NCBI GenBank assembly: GCA_900544225.1
Contig: UQUD01000054.1
Span: 1 to 12,371 of the forward strand
DNA: 12,371 nt
Direction of reading: 5' to 3'
Source: an uncultured Collinsella sp.
Lineage (GTDB): Bacteria; Actinomycetota; Coriobacteriia; Coriobacteriales; Coriobacteriaceae
Part shown: piece by piece, positions 8,011 to 12,371 of the stretch
How positions within the stretch are numbered: position 1 is the stretch's first letter
How the letters are laid out: the number at the start of each line of letters is the position of its first letter
Made by a program: the position numbers and the translations under genes
The notes under the pieces: generated by a model
The model's database searches: none
What the model saw: the letters and a program-made list of their open reading frames with translations, nothing else
Told to the model about the DNA's origin: nothing

Positions 8011-8418
8011 CTACGACTGCGCGCCCTCGAGGAAGAAGCGACGGCTAAAGTAGTTGTACCAGGTGACCAGGAACGTGGCGATGGCCTTCATGGCCTGGTA
8101 GCCGATGCTCAAAAACGTGACGCCCACAAACATGTACAGATCGTTGAGACCCAGGCCAATCACCGACAGGATGGTGAAGATCGTAAACTCGCGCTTGCGG
8201 CTCATGCCCTCGCGATGGTCGAACACGTACTTCATACTGAGCCAGTAGTTGACCACGACGGACGTGATAAACGAGATCGTGGTGCTCATCAAAAAGTCGA
8301 GATGGAACAGCTCGACGAGTGCAATGAGCATACCCCAGTCGATGCCAAAGGAGATAAGACCCACGACAGCGAACTTGAGGAACTGCTTGGTATGAGGTTG
8401 TGCCAGTGCCTTGCGCAC
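8011..8418 (-). CDS. GtrA family membrane protein (second copy)
   Basis: The product has 135 residues, the usual size for GtrA/DPMS-type proteins, which are four-helix membrane proteins. Some are thought to flip polyprenyl-phosphate-linked sugars for surface glycan modification; many have no known substrate. Helices lie at about residues 15-37, 42-62, 77-98 and 106-125. Family hallmarks are LKFAVVG near the start, NYWLSMKYVF at the end of helix 2 and YNYFSRRFFLEG at the C-terminus. The start is a GTG with a weak upstream GGA. No ATG fits before the first helix, and the upstream frame runs only 14 more codons before a TAA. It is a paralogue of the gene at 8638-9033 and is followed by a strong terminator. 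Confidence 0.88.
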   Translation of the reverse strand: MRKALAQPHTKQFLKFAVVGLISFGIDWGMLIALVELFHLDFLMSTTISFITSVVVNYWLSMKYVFDHREGMSRKREFTIFTILSVIGLGLNDLYMFVGVTFLSIGYQAMKAIATFLVTWYNYFSRRFFLEGAQS

Positions 8419-8637
8419 GTAATCACATCCAATGCGTTGACGAATCGAGCAGAGGATACTTTAGAGCTTTTGCAAGGGAAACGTAAGGGCTTTGCCAAGA
8501 ACTATACGAACTCGCCAAATATTCAAGAGGTAATCCGCAAACGTTGCAAATCTTCCCGTAAACGAGCAAGGCCCACGAACAACGCAGTGCTCGACGTGCA
8601 TCATCCGTGGGCCCCGTAACTGTGCGGGAAAGTCGAG
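8419..8637. other. Non-coding gap between the two gtrA genes
   Basis: No convincing gene is present in these 219 bases. Composition looks less GC-rich than the flanks. An 8-bp inverted repeat, GGCCCACG (8570-8577) and CGTGGGCC (8606-8613), has a 28-base loop and no T run behind it on either strand, so it is not a standard terminator. On the minus strand a TATAGT hexamer (about 8500-8505) matches a -10 box in five of six positions, but no -35 sits at normal spacing. A separate promoter for the second gtrA is possible but unsupported. Confidence 0.4.
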
Positions 8638-9033
8638 CTACTTGGTCTCGTCGCCCTCCAGGAAGATCTTTCGGGTCACAAAGTTGTAGACCATAACAAG
8701 CGCGGTGGCGCAAATCTTGGCGATATTGGCCTCGAGCCCCAGGCCGGCGTTGAGCGCCAGCACGATACCGTCGTTGAGCGCCAAGCCGATTACGGACAGC
8801 ACGACAAAGATAATGAACTCGCGGCGGCGGCTCATGCCCTCCTTGTGCGCAAACACGTACTTCATGCTCGCGACGTAGTTAAAGATGAGCGAGACGATAA
8901 AGCCGCTGGTATTGGCGATCAGGATATTGAGGCACAGACCGTAGTGGAGCAGATTCATGATGCCAAAGTCGATGACCGTGGCGACGACGCCGACGACGCC
9001 AAACTTCATGATCTGCGCAAGGAGCTTTTGCAT
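8638..9033 (-). CDS. GtrA family membrane protein (first copy)
   Basis: The product has 131 residues from the ATG at 9033. I chose this over an in-frame TTG at 9096 because ATG is preceded by AAGG and AGG at workable spacing, the length and N-terminus (MQKLLAQIMKFGVVG) match the family and the neighbouring copy, and the TTG lies inside a strong inverted repeat. Four hydrophobic helices are visible. The family signature NYVASMKYVF ends helix 2 and YNFVTRKIFLEG ends the protein. The loop AHKEGMSRRREF, then LSVIGLALND, is nearly the same as in the 8011-8418 product, so the two arose by duplication. A role in membrane passage of lipid-linked sugars follows from family knowledge only. No glycosyltransferase is adjacent. 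Confidence 0.88.
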   Translation of the reverse strand: MQKLLAQIMKFGVVGVVATVIDFGIMNLLHYGLCLNILIANTSGFIVSLIFNYVASMKYVFAHKEGMSRRREFIIFVVLSVIGLALNDGIVLALNAGLGLEANIAKICATALVMVYNFVTRKIFLEGDETK

Positions 9034-9062
9034 GGTACCTGCCTTAGGGTGGCGCCGGAGCG

Positions 9063-9105
9063 CCGCGGGGATGACAAACTCAGCAAGTTTAGCCAATCCC
9101 CGCGG
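9063..9105 (-). other. Two-tier inverted repeat between fbp and gtrA
   Basis: Arms CCGCGGGGAT (9063-9072) and ATCCCCGCGG (9096-9105) are perfect over 10 bp, and the 23-base loop holds a second perfect 5-bp stem (AAACT 9076-9080, AGTTT 9086-9090). The hairpin starts six bases after the fbp stop on the minus strand. No T run follows it, so it is not a classical intrinsic terminator. It may stabilise the 3' end of the fbp message, attenuate reading into gtrA, or be a copy of a dispersed repeat. Confidence 0.7.
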
Positions 9106-9111
9106 GTGGAG

Positions 9112-11028
9112 CTAGACGCGCTCTTCGATAGCACCGTTTCTATATGCATCGAGCAGCTGGCGTAGGTCCTGGATTTGGCTGCGAATCTTGGCACCGGTAT
9201 CGGTGTCGCTCACCATGCGGCGCCGGTCGGCCTCGTCAAAGCGGTTGGTCTCGCTTTCGATGTCGATGTTGCGGGTGAGCGCCTCGGCAACGGTGGTAAA
9301 GGCCTGATGCGACTTGAGGCGGCATCCGCGCGAGCTGGAGATAAGCGTGTAGCCGGCGATGCCCGTCTTGGGGTGGTAGGCGCGGCAGAAGCCGCCATCG
9401 ATGACCAGCAGCTTGCCCTCGGCGCGGATGGGCTGCTCGCCCTTGGTGGTCTTGACTGGCGTATGGCCATTGATGATGTGACCGGTCGGCGAACATGCCA
9501 TGGGGGCAACGCCGAACTCGCGCATGATGTCGTCGCAGACCGAGGGCGACTTGGTAAGCGTAAAGTACGGGTCCATCGGCTCGACCCAAGTGCTCTTATC
9601 AGCGATATAGGCGCGCTCAAAGGTACGCACCAGGCGTCCGCTGGCGGGTGAGTTAAAGCCGATCCACAGGTACCACATCCAGTCGAGGGCATCGCGGTCG
9701 CCGACGCGCCAGGCTCGGCGGGCGATATGGTCGCAAAAATCGAGATAATCGCGGCCTGCGTGCCAGGTGCCCAGGCAGTTCATGCTGCTAAAGGTGCCAT
9801 CCTCGTTGAGTGGCACGCAGCCATGGAAGAGCAGATTGCCGTTGGCGACCTTGTACATCGAGCCGTGGGTGTAGAGGAAATCGATATGGCGATGCAGGTG
9901 ATCGGCGGTGACAAACTCCGACACGAGCTTATCGATGATGTGTTGCTCCTGGGGCGTGAGCGTGTAGGGGTCCGTCGGGTCGACGGTGGGGAAGTCGTTG
10001 GTCGTGAGCGGCCACACGCTGCCGTCGGCGAGCGTGACCGTGCCGGTGTCGTGGTCGATCTTGTCGAGCAGCAGGCGGTCGGTCATGTCGAACTCGGGGT
10101 GACGCTGGATAATCTGGCCCTCGAGTTTAAAGAGCAGCACGTTGATGGCCTTGATCAGCGGGGTGATGGACTCGCCGGCGGAATAGGTGGCATCGGCAAA
10201 AGCGACGAGCTCACGCAGCGAGATGCCGTAGTCGTTCTCGAGGATCTCGTAATTGTCGTAGCGCAGGTTGTTGCGCAGCACCGTGGCGATGCAGGCAGGC
10301 TCACCGGCAGCGGCGCCCATCCACAGCAGGTCGTGGTTGCCCCACTGAATGTCGAGCGAATGGTAGGTGAGCAGGCGGTCCATAATCTTGGCCGCACCGC
10401 CGCCGCGGTCGAAGATGTCGCCCACCAAGTGCAGGTGGTCGACGGCGAGGCGCTTGATGAGCGAGGCGAGCGACTCGATAAAGTCGTCGGCGCTGGCGGT
10501 CTCCAAGATGGATTCGATAATGCGCTCGTGATAACGCACGCGGTAGTTGTTCTCATCCGGATGCGTGTGCAGCAGCTCGTCGATGATGTAGGCGTAATCG
10601 CGCGGGATGGCCTTACGCACCTTGGAGCGCGTATAGCGGCTCGAAAGCGAGCGGGCAACCACAATGAGTTGGTCGAGCATGGTCTTGTACCAGGTGGGGG
10701 AGTCCTCGTGCTGGCTGCGGACCAGCTCGATCTTCTCGCGCGGATAGTAGATGAGCGTGCACAGCTCGCCCTTTTCGTCAAAGGTGAGTGTGTCGCCAAA
10801 GATCTCGTCGACATGTTCGCGCACGACGCCCGAGCAGTTGTTGAGGATGTGCATAAAGGCTTCGTACTCGCCGTGCACGTCGCTCATAAAATGCTCGGTG
10901 CCTTTGGGCAGGTTGAGAATGGCCGAGAGATTGATGATCTCGGTAAACGCGGATTGCTCGGTGGGAAATTGTCTCGACAGCAGACGCAGATACTTAAAGT
11001 CTTGCGGATTGCGATCGAATGCGACCAT
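9112..11028 (-). CDS. fbp: Fructose-1,6-bisphosphatase, class III
   Basis: The 638-residue product matches the usual 640-670 of the class III (Firmicutes-type) family (EC 3.1.3.11). It hydrolyses fructose 1,6-bisphosphate to fructose 6-phosphate and phosphate in cytoplasmic gluconeogenesis. The metallophosphatase core is visible: SDVHGEY (Asp50, His52), VGDIFDRG (Asp204, Asp207), QWGNHD (Asn231, His232) and NGHTPVKT near residue 521, with LLVIDGGFCRAYH downstream. The N-terminal FDRNPQDFKYLRLLS is also typical. The ATG start is supported by GGAAGG at 11035-11040, six bases upstream. The gene is divergent from degV and followed by a hairpin and two gtrA genes. An inverted repeat upstream (11056-11086) may be an operator. 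All catalytic motifs are intact. Confidence 0.96.
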   Translation of the reverse strand: MVAFDRNPQDFKYLRLLSRQFPTEQSAFTEIINLSAILNLPKGTEHFMSDVHGEYEAFMHILNNCSGVVREHVDEIFGDTLTFDEKGELCTLIYYPREKIELVRSQHEDSPTWYKTMLDQLIVVARSLSSRYTRSKVRKAIPRDYAYIIDELLHTHPDENNYRVRYHERIIESILETASADDFIESLASLIKRLAVDHLHLVGDIFDRGGGAAKIMDRLLTYHSLDIQWGNHDLLWMGAAAGEPACIATVLRNNLRYDNYEILENDYGISLRELVAFADATYSAGESITPLIKAINVLLFKLEGQIIQRHPEFDMTDRLLLDKIDHDTGTVTLADGSVWPLTTNDFPTVDPTDPYTLTPQEQHIIDKLVSEFVTADHLHRHIDFLYTHGSMYKVANGNLLFHGCVPLNEDGTFSSMNCLGTWHAGRDYLDFCDHIARRAWRVGDRDALDWMWYLWIGFNSPASGRLVRTFERAYIADKSTWVEPMDPYFTLTKSPSVCDDIMREFGVAPMACSPTGHIINGHTPVKTTKGEQPIRAEGKLLVIDGGFCRAYHPKTGIAGYTLISSSRGCRLKSHQAFTTVAEALTRNIDIESETNRFDEADRRRMVSDTDTGAKIRSQIQDLRQLLDAYRNGAIEERV

Positions 11029-11034
11029 GAAACA

Positions 11035-11040
11035 CCTTCC
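11035..11040 (-). promoter_or_regulatory. Ribosome binding site of fbp
   Basis: GGAAGG on the minus strand lies six bases before the ATG at 11028 and fixes that start. Confidence 0.8.
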
Positions 11041-11055
11041 GATATGGTTGGTAAA

Positions 11056-11086
11056 ACTGATAAAACAGCGTCAAACGTTTATCAGT
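11056..11086. promoter_or_regulatory. Inverted repeat in the fbp upstream region, possible operator
   Basis: Perfect 9-bp arms ACTGATAAA (11056-11064) and TTTATCAGT (11078-11086) are separated by 13 bases. On the minus strand one arm contains GATAAA (11078-11083), which with TCGAAA (11101-11106) at 17-base spacing would make a weak sigma-A-type promoter (four of six matches in each box). If so, the repeat would span the -10 and start site, a good place for a repressor. It could instead act as an RNA hairpin in the leader. No known regulator motif is recognised. Confidence 0.4.
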
Positions 11087-11145
11087 ATGCGCTGCTTTTG
11101 TTTCGATTGGAGATGGGAGGTCAAATTGTTGGCCGAACGGTTTGG

Positions 11146-11157
11146 TAAATCGATTTA
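11146..11157. repeat. 12-bp perfect palindrome in the fbp-degV intergenic region
   Basis: TAAATCGATTTA is fully self-complementary and overlaps one copy of a 10-base direct repeat TTTGGTAAAT (11141-11150). The other copy is at 11269-11278, upstream of the likely degV promoter. Such AT-rich symmetry in GC-rich DNA fits a protein-binding site, but no regulator can be named. Confidence 0.35.
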
Positions 11158-11169
11158 GTTGAGGTGGAT

Positions 11170-11229
11170 ATGGCGGTTGAATGGAGATGTAGAGTCGTCT
11201 TTGCAGGCGCATACCTCCGGGATCGATAG
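11170..11229 (+). CDS. Possible 19-residue leader peptide upstream of degV (doubtful)
   Basis: An ATG is preceded by GAGG (11161-11164) at five-base spacing and opens a 19-codon frame (MAVEWRCRVVFAGAYLRDR) ending in TAG. The ribosome site is good, but the peptide has no recognisable feature. It also lies upstream of the best degV promoter candidate, so it may not be on that transcript. It could be chance. Confidence 0.15.
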   Translation: MAVEWRCRVVFAGAYLRDR

Positions 11230-11310
11230 AGATGATGACGGTAAAGATGTTCACTACCTTTGGTTCAATTTGGTAAATAGTGGACATTTGTACCGTATTC
11301 ACGCTTGCTG

Positions 11311-11319
11311 TGCGATAAT
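11311..11319 (+). promoter_or_regulatory. Extended -10 promoter element for degV
   Basis: TGCGATAAT fits the extended -10 pattern TGnTATAAT with five of six matches in the hexamer. It sits 28 bases before the degV ATG. No good -35 is found at 16-18 bases, which is tolerable for extended -10 promoters. Confidence 0.45.
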
Positions 11320-11335
11320 TTGCGCAGTACTGAGT

Positions 11336-11341
11336 AAGGAG
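11336..11341 (+). promoter_or_regulatory. Ribosome binding site of degV
   Basis: AAGGAG lies six bases before the ATG at 11348. It decides the start against in-frame TTG at 11159, which would add 63 residues with no family match. Confidence 0.85.
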
Positions 11342-11347
11342 CCTCAT

Positions 11348-12238
11348 ATGAGTGATTTTGTCCTGACCTGTGAATCCGCCGCCGATCGAACCCGTGAGTT
11401 CTTTGAATCGCGCAATATCCCTGTCGTGTGTTTTCATTACGAGATCGACGATGTTGTCTATACGGACGATCTGTATCAGTCGATTGCGCCGGACGAGTTT
11501 TTTGCCCAGATTGCCGCGGGCGCCATGCCCAAGACGTCTCAGGTGAGTGTGGGTGAGTACGAGGAGTTTTGGGAGCCGTTTGTTGCCGAGGGTAAAGACG
11601 TGCTGCATCTGGCGTTGTCGTCGGGTATTTCGGGCACGTATGGATCGGCCTGCGTTGCGGCGCAGATGCTTGCGGATCGCTATCCCCAGGGCGGCAAGGT
11701 ACGCGTCATCGATTCGCTGGCGGCGTCTTCGGGCTTTGGCCTGCTGGCGGAATGTGCCGCCGACGTTCGCGATAGCGGCGCTTCGCTCGACGAGACGGCC
11801 GCTTGGATTGAGGAGCATAAACTCAACCTGCACCACTGGTTCTTCTCGACCGATCTGTCGAGCTACCTGCGCGGCGGTCGCATTTCGGCCGCGAGCGCGA
11901 TCATCGGCACGGCGCTCAAGATTTGCCCGCTTATGACGGTCGGTTGCGAAGGTGAGCTGGCGCCGCGTGAGAAGATTCGCACCAAGAAGCGCGCGATCTC
12001 CGAGATGGCCAAGACCGTGATGGCGCATGTGCAGGACGGCGCGAACTATTCGGGCAAGTGCATCATGTCGCACTCGGCGTGTCGCGAGGACGCCGAGGCC
12101 GTTGCGGCACTGATAGAGGAACAGGTTCCGCAGCTCAAAGGTAAGATTGAGATCAATAGCATCGGTGCTCTGATTGGCTCGCATACCGGCCCTGGCACGG
12201 TGGCCGTCTTCTTTATGGGCGACAAGCGCGTGGACTAA
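11348..12238 (+). CDS. DegV family protein (FakB-like fatty-acid-binding protein)
   Basis: The product has 296 residues, close to the family's usual 280-290. DegV/FakB proteins bind a fatty acid and, where studied, present it to the kinase FakA, making acyl-phosphate for membrane lipid synthesis from exogenous fatty acids. Family motifs seen are PKTSQVS (Thr63, Ser64), LSSGISGTY (Ser91-Tyr98), DSLAASSGFG (122-131), YLRGGRIS (Arg178) and GSHTGPGTVAVFF (His279). These line the ligand pocket in known structures. The first strand motif reads TCESAAD where TDS is more common. The ATG is chosen over longer upstream starts because AAGGAG (11336-11341) lies six bases before it and the family N-terminus begins here. 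No fakA is visible. Chain-length preference cannot be told from sequence. Confidence 0.95.
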   Translation: MSDFVLTCESAADRTREFFESRNIPVVCFHYEIDDVVYTDDLYQSIAPDEFFAQIAAGAMPKTSQVSVGEYEEFWEPFVAEGKDVLHLALSSGISGTYGSACVAAQMLADRYPQGGKVRVIDSLAASSGFGLLAECAADVRDSGASLDETAAWIEEHKLNLHHWFFSTDLSSYLRGGRISAASAIIGTALKICPLMTVGCEGELAPREKIRTKKRAISEMAKTVMAHVQDGANYSGKCIMSHSACREDAEAVAALIEEQVPQLKGKIEINSIGALIGSHTGPGTVAVFFMGDKRVD

Positions 12239-12300
12239 CGTTCATGGACTGGCTGACGGTTTTAACGGCTGCGCTTGTCCCTTCTGACATTTGATAACAG

Positions 12301-12315
12301 AAAAGGCCCGTCCCG
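12301..12315 (+). terminator. Left half of a terminator stem, apparently interrupted
   Basis: AAAAGGCCCGTCCCG looks like the ascending arm of a Rho-independent terminator (A run, then a GC-rich arm), but the matching CGGGACGGGCCTTTT arm does not follow. Instead, three bases later, an insertion-sequence-like end begins. degV has no other terminator in the window, so this may be its terminator, split by an insertion. Confidence 0.4.
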
Positions 12316-12318
12316 TTG

Positions 12319-12371
12319 TGAACTGCGCCCCAAATCTTGGACGCCCTAAATAGCGACTAGGCCGCGAGGGC
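12319..12371 (+). mobile_element. Left end of a putative IS3-family (IS150-type) insertion sequence, partial
   Basis: The segment from 12319 starts TGAACTGCGCCCC and continues to TTGGACG at 12337-12343. This closely resembles IS150-type terminal inverted repeats as I remember them (TG-x-ACTGC-x-CCC then TTGGACG). The element starts with TG, as IS3-family ends do, and would extend to the right beyond the window. No transposase codons can be recognised in the 28 bases left. The call rests on the terminal pattern alone. Confidence 0.5.

Noticed and set aside
7942..8619. 225-codon plus-strand frame over the second gtrA
   Set aside because: It runs through the minus-strand terminator and antisense to a GtrA gene; it is not protein-like.
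9094..9096. TTG as an upstream start of the first gtrA
   Set aside because: It sits within a strong inverted repeat and adds 21 residues not seen in the family; ATG at 9033 has a better ribosome site.
9727..11148. 473-codon plus-strand frame over fbp
   Set aside because: It is antisense to a well-conserved enzyme with all its catalytic motifs; the protein has no recognisable domain.
11159..11161. TTG as an upstream start of degV
   Set aside because: It would add 63 residues lacking family similarity and lies upstream of the likely promoter; AAGGAG supports ATG 11348.
12244..12294. 16-residue ORF after degV
   Set aside because: There is no ribosome binding site, no recognisable feature, and it is chance-length.
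1..12371. CRISPR arrays, tRNA and rRNA genes
   Set aside because: No regularly spaced direct repeats with spacers, cloverleaf-like sequences or rRNA-like segments were seen on reading both strands.

Overview
The window looks like chromosomal DNA from a GC-rich Gram-positive gut bacterium, most probably a Coriobacteriia member such as Collinsella. This is an inference from several signs: GTG starts, a class III (Firmicutes-type) fructose-1,6-bisphosphatase, a DegV protein, and very large surface proteins that combine bacterial Ig-like, DUF4430 and InlB-type modules. No taxonomic marker gene is present.

Layout. (1) Positions 1-7851 (+) hold a two-gene cell-envelope unit. First is the 3' part (2326 visible residues) of a giant secreted protein whose start lies left of the window. 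Directly abutting it is a 289-residue membrane-anchored protein. Both carry DUF4430 (transcobalamin C-terminal-like) domains: three in the giant protein and one in the small one. The giant protein also has about seven Ig-like repeats, about three further Ig-type modules, a PQQ-like beta-propeller, an InlB B-repeat, low-complexity linkers and a C-terminal membrane anchor. (2) Positions 7852-8010 hold two convergent Rho-independent terminators that separate this unit from the next. (3) Positions 8011-11028 (-) hold fbp followed downstream by two paralogous GtrA-family four-helix membrane proteins. A strong two-tier hairpin lies between fbp and the first gtrA, and a 219-base non-coding gap lies between the two gtrA genes. 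(4) Positions 11029-11347 are a divergent intergenic region with palindromes, a direct repeat and an extended -10. (5) Positions 11348-12238 (+) hold a DegV/FakB-type fatty-acid-binding protein. (6) Positions 12239-12371 hold half of what looks like a terminator stem, then a sequence resembling the left terminal repeat of an IS3-family (IS150-type) insertion sequence that continues beyond the window.

How the genes fit together. The two DUF4430 proteins are almost certainly co-expressed and act at the cell surface. Their linkers are arranged as mirror images: Lys/Ser-rich next to the membrane, Gly-rich next to the folded part. The transcobalamin-like domains and the propeller make corrinoid or other small-ligand capture a reasonable but untested hypothesis. 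fbp (gluconeogenesis), the GtrA proteins (polyprenyl-linked sugar flipping or unknown transport) and degV (exogenous fatty-acid use) look like ordinary chromosomal genes with no shared pathway visible here.
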